NCBI GenBank assembly: GCA_017472605.1 | Contig: JAFUPV010000040.1 | Coordinates: 1 to 46,512 of the forward strand | Source: Lachnospiraceae bacterium | Lineage (GTDB): Bacteria > Bacillota > Clostridia > Lachnospirales > Lachnospiraceae | Length of the DNA: 46,512 nt | Direction of reading: 5' to 3' | Shown: in pieces, positions 33,505 to 41,784 of the stretch | How the letters are laid out: each line of letters opens with the position of its first letter | How positions within the stretch are numbered: position 1 is the first letter of the stretch | Notes under the pieces: model-generated | Databases searched by the model: none | Told to the model about the DNA's origin: nothing | The model's input: only the letters and a program-made list of their open reading frames with translations | Program-made: the position numbers and the translations under genes

Positions 33505-33858
33505 ATGACTGAAAACATGAAGAATTTCTTGACAAAGGTATCCAGGGACGAGGCGCTGGCGGAGAAGATTGGCAAGCTGGAAAAGCCAGAGCTGATCGCC
33601 CTGGCGAAGGAACTGGGCTTTGAACTGACTGAGTCCGACTTTGTACAGCCCGAGGGCGAGATCTCTGAGAGCGAGATGGACGCTGTGGTTGGCGGTTATC
33701 AGCCTTGTTTATGCGTTTTAGCCGGCATTGGAGATGAAGACTCCAAGGGTGATAGATGTGCGTGTCTGGCTGCTGGTATGGGCTTGAGCAAGGTGGATGG
33801 AGAGGCACGCTGTGCCTGTGCTGCGGGAGGCTACGGTGATGAAAGCTTCCGGGAATAG
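33505..33858 (+). CDS. Nif11-type RiPP precursor 1 with triple CxC core
   Basis: 117 residues. Residues 1-64 are a Nif11-like leader (MTENMKNFLTKVS, then a Leu/Ala/Lys/Glu helix) ending in VVGG, the double-Gly site cut by C39 peptidase exporters. The 53-residue core has exactly six cysteines in three CxC pairs: 68/70, 85/87 and 103/105. Each pair is followed by a small-residue run of the form AGxG, giving a 17-18 residue repeat. The enzyme 58 bases upstream likely modifies these Cys pairs. The ribosome site is GAGG. The leader is nearly identical to that of the next gene. Confidence 0.88.
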   Translation: MTENMKNFLTKVSRDEALAEKIGKLEKPELIALAKELGFELTESDFVQPEGEISESEMDAVVGGYQPCLCVLAGIGDEDSKGDRCACLAAGMGLSKVDGEARCACAAGGYGDESFRE

Positions 33859-33902
33859 TAAGATAAAGCGGGCGACATCATGGAATGGTCAGTTTTGCAG
33901 GA

Positions 33903-33968
33903 CAGCCTGCCACGGAAACAGGCTGAGTGTGTAAGATCAGGAACGGTGATAACAGCGTAAGCTGTTGT
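33903..33968 (+). other. Two hairpins between the precursor genes
   Basis: CAGCCTG / CAGGCTG (33903-33909, 33919-33925) and AACAGC / GCTGTT extended by wobble pairs (33949-33956, 33961-33968) form two stems in the 153-bp gap. Neither has a T-run, so they may stabilise or process the mRNA rather than end it. Confidence 0.45.
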
Positions 33969-34011
33969 TATATGCAAAATATCCCCAAGAAAAGAAAGGA
34001 GACTCAAAAAA

Positions 34012-34410
34012 ATGACTGAGAACATGAAGAACTTCCTCAAGAAGGTATCCGAGGACAAGACGCTGGCTGAGAAGGTCGGTAAGCTGGAAAAGGCAGAGCT
34101 GATCGCCCTGGCGAAAGAGCTGGGCATTGAGCTGACGGAGGCAGACCTTGCGCAGGAGGAGGGCGAAATCTCCGAGAACGAGATGGATGCAGTGGTCGGC
34201 GGCTATAAGCGCTGCGTATGCATCGCGGGCGGCGGCGGAAAAAAAGATTCGGAAGGCGATGTATGCGCGTGTGTAGGCGCGGGCGTGGGACTGAGCAAGG
34301 TAGACGGTGAGGCCCGCTGTGTCTGTGCTACAGCCGGTACCGGTTATGAGAGCTTACGTGAGCTGCCGGACAACGTTCGGGAACTGGTGGACGATATTAA
34401 GAACAACTAA
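34012..34410 (+). CDS. Nif11-type RiPP precursor 2 with triple CxC core
   Basis: 132 residues. The 64-residue leader matches precursor 1 at most positions and ends in the same VVGG. The core keeps six cysteines at identical positions (68/70, 85/87, 103/105) and the AGxG runs after them, while the residues between vary. After residue 117 it has a 15-residue acidic tail that precursor 1 lacks. A strong AAAGGAG site precedes it. The pair could act as a two-component product or as parallel variants. Cys spacing that is fixed while other residues drift indicates that the cysteines are the modified positions. Confidence 0.88.
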   Translation: MTENMKNFLKKVSEDKTLAEKVGKLEKAELIALAKELGIELTEADLAQEEGEISENEMDAVVGGYKRCVCIAGGGGKKDSEGDVCACVGAGVGLSKVDGEARCVCATAGTGYESLRELPDNVRELVDDIKNN

Positions 34411-34415
34411 GCATC

Positions 34416-34437
34416 AGCGGAGAATCTTTCGCTTTTT
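34416..34437 (+). terminator. Weak terminator between precursors and exporter genes
   Basis: A 6-bp stem AGCGGA / TTCGCT class (34416-34421, 34428-34433) is followed by five T. It would allow partial read-through, so that precursors are made in excess over the exporter. Confidence 0.5.
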
Positions 34438-34479
34438 CTGCACAAGTGAATGCAAACCGATGACCAAGGAGAGATGACC

Positions 34480-34959
34480 ATGCCAACAACCAACAACCGC
34501 AATGCAAACCCAGGTGGGCCTGAGCTGACCCATTACCTCAAGGCTGCCCGGCCCGGCAGCTGGCTGATTCTGTCGCTGACGCTGCTGATTGTGGCGATGG
34601 TGCTGGTCTGGTCCTTTCTTGGCACGATGAAAACCACCATTGCCGTCACCGGCATCAAGGAGGGTGCTCACTTCACCGGCTACCTGATGCCGAAAGATTC
34701 GCTGTCCCTGCAAAGCGGGATGAGCGTGGATTATCAGGGCGAAAAGGCGGGCATGCTGGTCAGTCGCGGCACTGCCAGCATCGATGCGGCGGAGATTGTC
34801 GCGTCCATTGACAATGCCTACTACAGCGATCAGCTGCTGCTGAACCCCTACAATGTGGAGATCAGGATCGACCTTGACCCGAATCTCTGCCCGGATGGCG
34901 TCATCACTCTGGAAATCGTGCTGACAGAAACCAGTCCCTTTGATTTCCTGACGAACTGA
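34480..34959 (+). CDS. Small HlyD-like membrane protein of the peptide exporter
   Basis: 159 residues from ATG 34480, which follows AAGGAGAG; the in-frame ATG 34450 has no site. One membrane helix (about 28-50: SWLILSLTLLIVAMVLVWSF) is followed by an extracytoplasmic beta-rich part with a GYLMPKDSLSLQSGM stretch resembling the barrel of NHLM/HlyD-type adaptor proteins. It is much shorter than usual adaptor proteins and lacks the coiled-coil hairpin, which is reasonable in a cell without an outer membrane. The position directly before the two ABC genes supports a role in the exporter. Confidence 0.65.
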   Translation: MPTTNNRNANPGGPELTHYLKAARPGSWLILSLTLLIVAMVLVWSFLGTMKTTIAVTGIKEGAHFTGYLMPKDSLSLQSGMSVDYQGEKAGMLVSRGTASIDAAEIVASIDNAYYSDQLLLNPYNVEIRIDLDPNLCPDGVITLEIVLTETSPFDFLTN

Positions 34960-34970
34960 GGTGACGACAG

Positions 34971-37136
34971 ATGAAGAAATTAAGGGAGGGGCGTAAAGCC
35001 CCCAAAAAGGTTCCGGTGGTCATGCAGATGGAAGCGCTGGAATGCGGCGCTGCCAGCCTGAGCATGATCCTGGCCTATTACGGCAAGTGGCTGCCCCTGC
35101 CACTGGTGCGCACGGAGCTGGGCGTTTCCCGCGACGGCGTGAGCGCCATGAGCATCATCCGGGGCGCGCGCAGCTTTGGCATGGAGGGCAAGGGCTTCCG
35201 CTATGGCGTGGAGAGTCTGAAAACGAAAATCACCCTGCCATGCATCCTGTTCTGGAACAGCTGCCACTTTGTGGTGCTGACGGGCTTTAGCAGGAAGGGC
35301 GCACACATCAATGATCCTGCCAGCGGCCCTGTGATCCTGCCGATGGACAAGTTTGAAAAGCAGTACAGCGGCATTGTGTTGGAGATCGTCCCCGGCGAGC
35401 ATTTTGAACCAGGCGGACGGCCTACCAGCGTATGGCCTTTTGTGAAGCAGCGGCTCAAAGGTGCAGGCGGTGCGCTGGCTTTTCTGTCGTTGGCGGGATT
35501 GGCTTCGGCGGTTTTCGGCATCGCCCAGCCTGCGCTGTCCTCCAGCTTTGTGGACAAGATCCTCACCGGAGCGAACACCGCATGGCTCATGCCGCTGCTG
35601 GCGATTCTGACAGGCATGGCGGTTTTGCAGTTCCTGCTGCTGGCGGCCACGGCCTCCTACCAGAATTCGGTGCAGGGACGTTTTGCCGTGTCGGCCAACT
35701 GCTCCTATCTGATGCATGTGCTGCATCTGCCCATGCAGTTTTTCTCCCAGCGCATGGCGGGCGATATAGCAGGCCGTCAGCGGGATAATGCTGCTGTTGC
35801 AAGCACCCTCATGAATACCCTTGCGCCGGTGGGGGTGGGGCTGATTACCATGGCGGTGTACCTTGTCATGATGCTCTCCATCAGCCCGGTGCTGACGCTC
35901 ATTGGCGTGTCGGCGTTGGCAATCAACCTGTTTGTGGCGCAGTACATTTCAAAAAAACGAGTGGAGATCACGCGGGTCATTGCCCGTGACTCCGGCGTGC
36001 TGTCCGGCTCCACGGCGGGCATCCTGAACGTGATGGAGACCATCAAGGCCAGCGGCGCGGAGGAGGGCGTGTTTGCCCAGTGGACGGGCATGCAGGCTGC
36101 TGTGATGGCGGGTCAGGCGAAAATATCGAAGGTCAACACCTACCTGGGCACCATTCCCAGTCTGCTGCTGAATATCGCTAATGTGGTGCTGGTGGCGCTG
36201 GGTGCGCTGCTGATTATCGACGGCGAGCTGACCACCGGTACGCTGCTGGCACTGCAAAGCCTTCTGCAATCCTTCATGACCCCGGCGTCGCAGCTGATTG
36301 CCGCCGGGCAGGAGATGACGGAAATGCGTTCCGGCATGGAGCGCATTGAGGATGTGACCAACTACGAGGAGGATGCAGTCTTCGCTGCGGGCGATGACGG
36401 GAAGATCACCGCGCCCATGACGGGGAATGTCAGCATCCGCAATGTGACTTTCGGCTATTCCAGGCAGGGCGCACCGGTTTTGAAGGACTTCTCCCTCGAA
36501 TTGACCCCAGGCCGCAAGGTGGCGCTGGTGGGCTCCTCCGGCTGCGGCAAGTCTACCATTGCAAGGCTGGTGGCGGGCTTGTACCAGCCTTGGGAGGGCG
36601 AAATCCTCTTTGACGGCAAGCCTATGTCCGCCTATGACAGGGCGGCGTTCACTTCCTCTGTGGCGGTGGTGGATCAGGACATTTTCCTGTTTTCCGGCAC
36701 GGTGAAGGACAATTTCCGCTTTGCCGACGGTACCATTACCGACAGCGATATGATCCGTGCTGCCCGGGATGCGCAGGTACATGAGGCAATTCTCAAGCAT
36801 GAGGGCGGCTATGATGCACGCATTGCCGAGGGCGGCGGCAACTTCTCCGGCGGCCAGCGTCAGCAGCTGGAGATCGCCCGGGCACTGGCGGGGAATCCGT
36901 CTATTCTCATTCTGGATGAGGCTACCTCCGCACTGGATGCGCAGACCGAGGCGCTGGTCATGGACGCTGTCAAAGCCAGGGGTATGACCATGCTGCTGGT
37001 GGCGCATCGGCTGTCCACCATCCGGGATGCAGATGAGATTTTGCTGTTGAAGAACGGCGTTGTCACCGAGCGCGGCACCCATGACGAACTGCTTGCGCGA
37101 AACGGCGACTATGCTGCGCTGGTCAACGCATCGTAA
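34971..37136 (+). CDS. C39 peptidase / ABC exporter for Nif11-type peptides
   Basis: 721 residues of the NHLM bacteriocin ABC1 type. The N-terminal C39 peptidase has Cys25 (ECGAAS), His99 (SCHFVVL) and Asp115 (INDPASG), so it should cut the precursor leaders after GG. The membrane domain has about six helices between 160 and 440. The ATPase has GSSGCGKST, signature FSGGQRQQ and Walker B ILILDEATSALD. It would remove the leader and export the modified core in one step. Confidence 0.92.
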   Translation: MKKLREGRKAPKKVPVVMQMEALECGAASLSMILAYYGKWLPLPLVRTELGVSRDGVSAMSIIRGARSFGMEGKGFRYGVESLKTKITLPCILFWNSCHFVVLTGFSRKGAHINDPASGPVILPMDKFEKQYSGIVLEIVPGEHFEPGGRPTSVWPFVKQRLKGAGGALAFLSLAGLASAVFGIAQPALSSSFVDKILTGANTAWLMPLLAILTGMAVLQFLLLAATASYQNSVQGRFAVSANCSYLMHVLHLPMQFFSQRMAGDIAGRQRDNAAVASTLMNTLAPVGVGLITMAVYLVMMLSISPVLTLIGVSALAINLFVAQYISKKRVEITRVIARDSGVLSGSTAGILNVMETIKASGAEEGVFAQWTGMQAAVMAGQAKISKVNTYLGTIPSLLLNIANVVLVALGALLIIDGELTTGTLLALQSLLQSFMTPASQLIAAGQEMTEMRSGMERIEDVTNYEEDAVFAAGDDGKITAPMTGNVSIRNVTFGYSRQGAPVLKDFSLELTPGRKVALVGSSGCGKSTIARLVAGLYQPWEGEILFDGKPMSAYDRAAFTSSVAVVDQDIFLFSGTVKDNFRFADGTITDSDMIRAARDAQVHEAILKHEGGYDARIAEGGGNFSGGQRQQLEIARALAGNPSILILDEATSALDAQTEALVMDAVKARGMTMLLVAHRLSTIRDADEILLLKNGVVTERGTHDELLARNGDYAALVNAS

Positions 37137-37152
37137 GAAGGAGGCACAGCGA

Positions 37153-39312
37153 ATGAATGTCAACGAAAAGAGCATCCAGCGCGCCCAGCTTGACGATGCG
37201 ATGCTGGACGCTGCTTACCGCGATCTCGCTTCTGCCGTCACAGGCAATGCCGGGCTGCAGGCGGCGCGGTCTGACCGTGCGCAAACGACGGACGCGATCA
37301 GTGAAATCCTTGGATTCTACCACCGCAAGGCGGAGATTCCTGACAGCATGGAACCGGTCAGCTATGTGACCGAGACCATGAACATTTCCTGCCGCACGGT
37401 GTATCTGGAGGGCGACTGGTACAAAGACGCCATTGGTCCCTATCTGGGTCGAACGACCGATGGACAGAATGTCGCCATCCTGCCCAAACGAAACCACTAT
37501 GAATACTACGACAAAAACGCAGGCAGACACGTCCGTGTCAACCGTCAGACGGCAGAGAATCTGGAGGCAGAGGCACAGTATTTCTACCTGCCCCTGCCCG
37601 CTGGGAAGCTCACGCTGCGTGATTTGTATCGCTATATGCTCAAATCCCTGACGGTGTGGGACTACGCCCAGCTCATCGGCGCCACGGCGCTGGCCAGTGT
37701 GCTGGCGATGACCCTTCCTGCCATGACGCAGCTGGTGTTCTCCGGGCTGATTCCCTCGGGACAGCTGAATCTGGTGCTGCCCATCCTGTTCCTGCTGGTG
37801 TTCTCCGTGACCTCCACCCATCTGGTAAACGTGCTCAGGACGCTGGCGGTGGGCGTGGTGAACATCCGGGCGGGCGCATCGCTGCAATCGGCGGCGATGG
37901 CGCGGGTGATGGCGATGCCTGCGGGCTTCTTCAGGCAGCATGCCTCCGGTGAGGTGGCTTCCCAGCTGAACTCCATCGACAACCTGACTGCCGCCACAGT
38001 GAAGGCGGTGTTCTCCTCCGGTCTGACGGGATTGTTCTCGCTGATCTATATTGCGCAGATCTCCGCCTTCGCCCCGGCGCTGACAGTTCCTGCGGTGATT
38101 GTGCTGGTGCTGAAAACGGCGCTGTCCCTGGCCTGCGTGGTCATCGGCGTGAAGCGCACCAATGTGCGGATGCAGAAGCAGGCAAAGCTCTCCGGCAGGA
38201 TGCTGACCATCATCAATGGCATCCAGAAGATTCGCCTTTCCGGCGCAGAAAAGCGGATTTTCGCCAAGTGGGCCAGCGAATACAGGGATGTGGCTGACCT
38301 GACCTACCGCCAGCCCAAAATTCTTCTCTACCGGCAGGCATTGATGGGATTCATCAGCCTGACAGGCCTTGTGGTGATTTACTATGCGGCGGCTTCCAGC
38401 GGTGTTTCAGCAGCCAACTACATGGCGTTCAGTTCAGCTTACGGTCTGGTTTCCGGTGCATTCACGGCGCTGATCGGCATTGTGTCCATCCTGACAGAGT
38501 TTGGGCCGATGCTGAACATGATGAAGCCTGTCCTTGAAACGGAACCGGAGATCGAGCCGGGCAAGCTGATTCCTGAGCAGCTCACCGGAAAAATCAGCGT
38601 GAGCCACGTCAGCTTCCGCTACAACAAGGACGGCCCCATGCTGCTGGACGATGTGTCGCTGGACATTACACCCGGCGAGTACGTTGCCATCGTGGGTGCG
38701 ACAGGCTGCGGCAAATCCACCCTGATGCGGCTGATGCTGGGCTTTGAAAAGCCGGAGCAGGGCGCTGTCTATTACGATGATCATGATCTGAAATCCCTGA
38801 GTCTGCGCGGTTTGCGCCGAAAGATCGGTACGGTGCTTCAGAACGGCCAGCTGATGCAGGGTTCCATCTTCAGCAATCTCTCCATCATAAAACCTGACAT
38901 GACGGAGCGAGAGGCGTGGGAAGCCCTTGAAAAGGCGGGGCTTGCTGAGGATGTGCGCCGTATGCCCATGAGGCTGCAAACCATACTGGGGGAAAATGGC
39001 GCAGGCATCTCCGGCGGACAGCGCCAGCGGCTGCTGATCGCCCGGGCAATGGTGGGCAGCCCGAAGGTGGTATTCATGGACGAGGCTACTTCCGCGCTGG
39101 ATAATGTGGCACAGGCCCATGCAGTTCGTTCGCTGGATGCACTGAACTGCACGCGCGTGGTGATTGCCCATCGTCTTTCGACCATTCAGAACTGCAGCCG
39201 CATTGTAATGCTGGATGGAGGACGGATTGTTGAAGATGGCACTTATGAGGAACTGATTGCACAGAATGGGAGGTTTGCAGCACTGGTGGCAAGGCAACGG
39301 CTGGATACGTAA
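37153..39312 (+). CDS. Second exporter ABC protein (NHLM ABC2 type)
   Basis: 719 residues from ATG 37153, preceded by AGAAGGAGG. It has no C39 domain; residues 1-165 are a soluble N-terminal region typical of the NHLM ABC2 family, followed by a transmembrane domain and an ATPase (GATGCGKST, ISGGQRQR, VFMDEATSALD). It likely forms a heterodimeric exporter with the preceding protein. It lies 16 bases downstream and is the last gene of the cassette. Confidence 0.88.
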   Translation: MNVNEKSIQRAQLDDAMLDAAYRDLASAVTGNAGLQAARSDRAQTTDAISEILGFYHRKAEIPDSMEPVSYVTETMNISCRTVYLEGDWYKDAIGPYLGRTTDGQNVAILPKRNHYEYYDKNAGRHVRVNRQTAENLEAEAQYFYLPLPAGKLTLRDLYRYMLKSLTVWDYAQLIGATALASVLAMTLPAMTQLVFSGLIPSGQLNLVLPILFLLVFSVTSTHLVNVLRTLAVGVVNIRAGASLQSAAMARVMAMPAGFFRQHASGEVASQLNSIDNLTAATVKAVFSSGLTGLFSLIYIAQISAFAPALTVPAVIVLVLKTALSLACVVIGVKRTNVRMQKQAKLSGRMLTIINGIQKIRLSGAEKRIFAKWASEYRDVADLTYRQPKILLYRQALMGFISLTGLVVIYYAAASSGVSAANYMAFSSAYGLVSGAFTALIGIVSILTEFGPMLNMMKPVLETEPEIEPGKLIPEQLTGKISVSHVSFRYNKDGPMLLDDVSLDITPGEYVAIVGATGCGKSTLMRLMLGFEKPEQGAVYYDDHDLKSLSLRGLRRKIGTVLQNGQLMQGSIFSNLSIIKPDMTEREAWEALEKAGLAEDVRRMPMRLQTILGENGAGISGGQRQRLLIARAMVGSPKVVFMDEATSALDNVAQAHAVRSLDALNCTRVVIAHRLSTIQNCSRIVMLDGGRIVEDGTYEELIAQNGRFAALVARQRLDT

Positions 39313-39365
39313 AGTTCCGCCATCCAACCAGATGTGCATGAAAGAAATAAACAGTCAAACAAGAA

Positions 39366-39411
39366 ACACCCCGGCACTTGATATCTCAGTTGATATCAGG
39401 TGCCGGGGTGT
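39366..39411. terminator. Strong bidirectional terminator
   Basis: A stem of about 20 bp (12 perfect pairs ACACCCCGGCAC / GTGCCGGGGTGT, one G-T, then 7 more) with a 6-base loop lies between convergent genes. T-rich tails are seen on the minus strand (TTTCTTGTTT) and less so on the plus strand. It ends both the RiPP cassette and the chromate transporter operon. Confidence 0.8.
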
Positions 39412-39511
39412 ATTCAGTTGGTGCTTCGCGCTTTGCCGGATCGTTTCATCCAGATGACTTTTCGGCATTTCTGCAATGCGCATGTGCAGATCATACAGTG
39501 CCAGTGCCGCA

Positions 39512-40114
39512 TTATCCCATGGAGAACAGGATGCCAATAACAGCGGAGAAGCCGATGAAAACGATGGGATGAAGTCCCTTTGTCTGTTTCACCTTATTGG
39601 TCAGCAGCCAGAGAACAACGGCCAGAATCCAGCCCTTCCAGTTGATGAATGCCAGGCTGAATCCGTCCTTTAATGCGTCAAGGGAGAACAGGTTGGAGAT
39701 TACAACGGTAATTCCGGCAGCGGCAATCAGTCCGGTTGAAGCAGGGCGAAGGCCGTAGAACGCATTGTTGACGTAGGGGTTGTTGCGGAAGCTCTTTAAG
39801 ATTGCCGCAATGATCAGGATGACAATGATGGATGGGGCAATCAGGCCGAGGGTGGCAACCACTGCGCCGAGGATGGCAGTCGGTACGCCACAGACCTTCA
39901 TGCCGGAGATGAATCCGACATAGGTTGCCATGTTAATGCCGATGGGACCCGGTGTGGATTCGCTGACGGCGATCATGTTTGCCAGGTCGGTGTGAGTGAA
40001 CCAGCCGGTGGCATCTGCCATGTCATAGAGGAACGGAATGGTAGCCATTCCGCCGCCGATGGCGAAGAGGCCGGTTTTGAAAAATTCGTAGAATAAACGG
40101 AGAAACAGCATCAT
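39512..40114 (-). CDS. Chromate transporter, half-size subunit B
   Basis: 200 residues of the short-chain CHR family: FKTGLFAIGGGMATIPFL near the N-terminus and the STPGPIGINMATYVG motif after it, followed by three to four hydrophobic segments. Short CHR proteins work in pairs as antiporters of chromate or, in anaerobes, more probably another oxyanion. Its start overlaps the end of the upstream partner by 4 bases. Confidence 0.9.
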   Translation of the reverse strand: MMLFLRLFYEFFKTGLFAIGGGMATIPFLYDMADATGWFTHTDLANMIAVSESTPGPIGINMATYVGFISGMKVCGVPTAILGAVVATLGLIAPSIIVILIIAAILKSFRNNPYVNNAFYGLRPASTGLIAAAGITVVISNLFSLDALKDGFSLAFINWKGWILAVVLWLLTNKVKQTKGLHPIVFIGFSAVIGILFSMG

Positions 40115-40653
40115 GACTTCTTACCTCCCAGTGACTTTAAGATGATTCCTGCAGCGGCAGCCAGAACAACGAAAACGACCGGGCTGAGCGGCGTGAAGTA
40201 GCTGCAGAGGGTAACAAGCAGGAAGATGATCAGGGTTGGTTTGTCCACAACTGCCTTTTTGTACAGCTTAACAACTGCGTTTAAGATCAGGATGCAGACA
40301 CAGACGCGGATGCCGCCGAAGGCATTCTGAACCCAGACCAGGTGGGAGAAGGCTTCGATGACGCCTGCCAGCAGGGAGATGATGATCAGGGAGGGGAACG
40401 CTACACCGAGGGTTGCGAAGATTCCTCCTAATGTACCTTTCTTTTTCTGACCGATGAAGGTCGCTGTGTTGACGGCGATGATTCCCGGCGTGCACTGGCC
40501 GATGGCGAAGTAATCCATCAGCTCTTCTTCCGTCGCCCAGCCTTTTTTCTCAACAACTTCCCGCTGGAGAATCGGAAGCATGGCATAGCCGCCGCCGAAC
40601 GTCATGACTCCGATTTTGGCAAAGGTCAGGAACAAATCTGCAAAAATATTCAT
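40111..40653 (-). CDS. Chromate transporter, half-size subunit A
   Basis: 180 residues of the short-chain CHR family, the partner of the next gene. FAKIGVMTFGGGYAMLPIL and the QCTPGIIAVNTATFIG motif are visible. The site AAAGGAG precedes the start. The pair is oriented toward the RiPP cassette and shares its terminator. The true substrate in this organism is unknown. Confidence 0.9.
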   Translation of the reverse strand: MNIFADLFLTFAKIGVMTFGGGYAMLPILQREVVEKKGWATEEELMDYFAIGQCTPGIIAVNTATFIGQKKKGTLGGIFATLGVAFPSLIIISLLAGVIEAFSHLVWVQNAFGGIRVCVCILILNAVVKLYKKAVVDKPTLIIFLLVTLCSYFTPLSPVVFVVLAAAAGIILKSLGGKKS

Positions 40654-40684
40654 GATGAACTCCTTTCAATGATGCGATAGGAAT

Positions 40685-40712
40685 AGTATAGCGCATAAAG
40701 TCGGATTTGAAA
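40685..40712 (-). promoter_or_regulatory. Promoter of the chromate transporter pair
   Basis: On the minus strand TTTCAA (40712-40707), a 16-base spacer and TATACT (40690-40685) lie about 32 bases before the start codon. The rest of the 300-base gap toward the divergent Com gene is purine-rich with no gene. Confidence 0.5.
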
Positions 40713-40890
40713 AGGTGAGGATTGGCGGAGGAGGAAAATTTGTGCAGATTTTGCCGGGAAGGAAAGGAAAAGGGGGCGCATGGAAAGTGGCGGGAGAGAC
40801 GGAAGGCGAATACAGTGGAGAGGAAGAAGAGAAACGATTTCATGTAAGAAATAAGTAAAAGATAAAATAGAAAATATGTTCGAAAATCGC

Positions 40891-40919
40891 TTGACAAGAT
40901 TTGGGAGAAGTGCTATAAC
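40891..40919 (+). promoter_or_regulatory. Strong sigma-A promoter of the Com/holin/Rhs region
   Basis: A perfect TTGACA (40891-40896), a 17-base spacer and TATAAC (40914-40919) lie 47 bases upstream of the Com-like gene. Confidence 0.8.
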
Positions 40920-40926
40920 AATATCA

Positions 40927-40940
40927 CGAACACGTATTCG
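40927..40940. promoter_or_regulatory. LexA-like operator next to the promoter
   Basis: CGAACACGTATTCG departs from the Gram-positive LexA box CGAAC-N4-GTTCG at one base. It sits 7 bases after the -10 element, where a repressor would block initiation. This suggests SOS control of the downstream genes. Binding is not shown. Confidence 0.45.
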
Positions 40941-40966
40941 AAAAGAAAGCATAAGGAGTGAGGGAT

Positions 40967-41146
40967 TTGACAGAACAAAAGATAACCTTTCGATGCCAGA
41001 AGTGTAAGCATCGGCTGTTCGACTGGATCGAAGGGGATTTTACGTTGGTTGTAAAGTGCGTAAAGTGCAAGCGTGTTCTTCGCGCCCACGGTGTAAAACA
41101 CCGGGAAGTGAAAGAAGGAAACACACCGGAAGAGATTTATCTGTAA
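40967..41146 (+). CDS. Com-family zinc-ribbon protein
   Basis: 59 residues with two CxxC pairs (CQKC and CVKC) separated by about 20 residues and the KITFRC...CKHRLFD pattern of Com proteins. Phage Mu Com is a zinc-binding translational activator of the mom gene; homologues are common in clostridial prophages, mostly without mom. TTG 40967 follows AAGGAG at 8 bases and is preferred over GTG 40958, which overlaps that site. It is the first gene after the LexA-like operator. Confidence 0.72.
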   Translation: MTEQKITFRCQKCKHRLFDWIEGDFTLVVKCVKCKRVLRAHGVKHREVKEGNTPEEIYL

Positions 41147-41209
41147 GTTTGGCTGAAAAAAAGAAAGGACCACCTGCAAGGGCGGTACGGAAACGTACTC
41201 TGACACCAG

Positions 41210-41269
41210 GACGCAGGGGACAGATCAGTTTTGAAATTGGAAACTGGTCTTCCCCTGCGTCTTTTTTTT
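41210..41269 (+). terminator. Rho-independent terminator after the Com-like gene
   Basis: An 11-bp stem GACGCAGGGGA / TCCCCTGCGTC (41210-41220, 41251-41261) encloses a second imperfect stem and is followed by eight T. A GNRA-type mini-hairpin (GTACG-GAAA-CGTAC, 41185-41198) lies just before it. Confidence 0.85.
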
Positions 41270-41319
41270 GTTTACATGTTCGGTCGGATTTTTGTTGAAA
41301 AGAGAGTAGGGAATGAAAC

Positions 41320-41640
41320 ATGATTTGTTACAACCTGGAAGAATGCGGAAAACGGATTAAGGAATTAAGAAAGAAAAAGGGCTATACACAGGCGGTTTTA
41401 TCGGAGCGCGTCGGAATCAGTCTGGATTCCATGAAGCGGATTGAGCGCGGGGCAAAGGGAGGAAGCATTGACACGCTTCTTGTTTTGATGGTGGAGCTGG
41501 ATTCCTCAATGGACTATCTGCTGGTTGGAAGGGAGCCTGTTTCCCGGCTGGATTGCCTGATGGAGGGCTTTAATGAGGCGGAACGAAGAATGGTTGAGTG
41601 TACGGCGGAGACGATCCGCCAGATGAAGAAAGGTGCGTGA
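41320..41640 (+). CDS. XRE-family transcriptional regulator
   Basis: 106 residues. The HTH is at about 9-64 (RIKELRKKKGYTQAVLSERV then ISLDSMKRIERG). The C-terminal part is helical and probably serves for dimerisation. It lies between the Com terminator and the hydrolase-holin-Rhs genes and may repress them. The ribosome site is weak (GTAGGG). Confidence 0.82.
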   Translation: MICYNLEECGKRIKELRKKKGYTQAVLSERVGISLDSMKRIERGAKGGSIDTLLVLMVELDSSMDYLLVGREPVSRLDCLMEGFNEAERRMVECTAETIRQMKKGA

Positions 41641-41651
41641 GAACCGGAATC

Positions 41652-41672
41652 AGGGGACCTGAAAGGTCCCCT
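41652..41672 (+). other. Hairpin in the leader of the hydrolase gene
   Basis: A perfect 8-bp stem AGGGGACC / GGTCCCCT with loop TGAAA follows the XRE gene by 11 bases. No T-run follows. It may be a weak terminator or an mRNA structure. Confidence 0.5.
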
Positions 41673-41784
41673 CGGGGAGACTACTGGTGCACTCTGAAAG
41701 CGAACAGAAATGCGGTACGATAGGGTTGCCGGCAGGAAAGGTACAAAAAAGGAACAGAACAATAGAAAGGAGTAACAGAGAACA

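Noticed and set aside
35949-37175. 408-codon open frame on the minus strand opposite the C39 ABC exporter gene
   Set aside because: It lies wholly opposite a clear exporter gene, has no ribosome site and a His/Gln/Arg-rich composition typical of antisense frames in GC-rich codons.
39512-40653. Chromate transporter pair as part of the RiPP cassette
   Set aside because: It is on the opposite strand with its own promoter and separated by a bidirectional terminator; codon use matches the rest of the chromosome.
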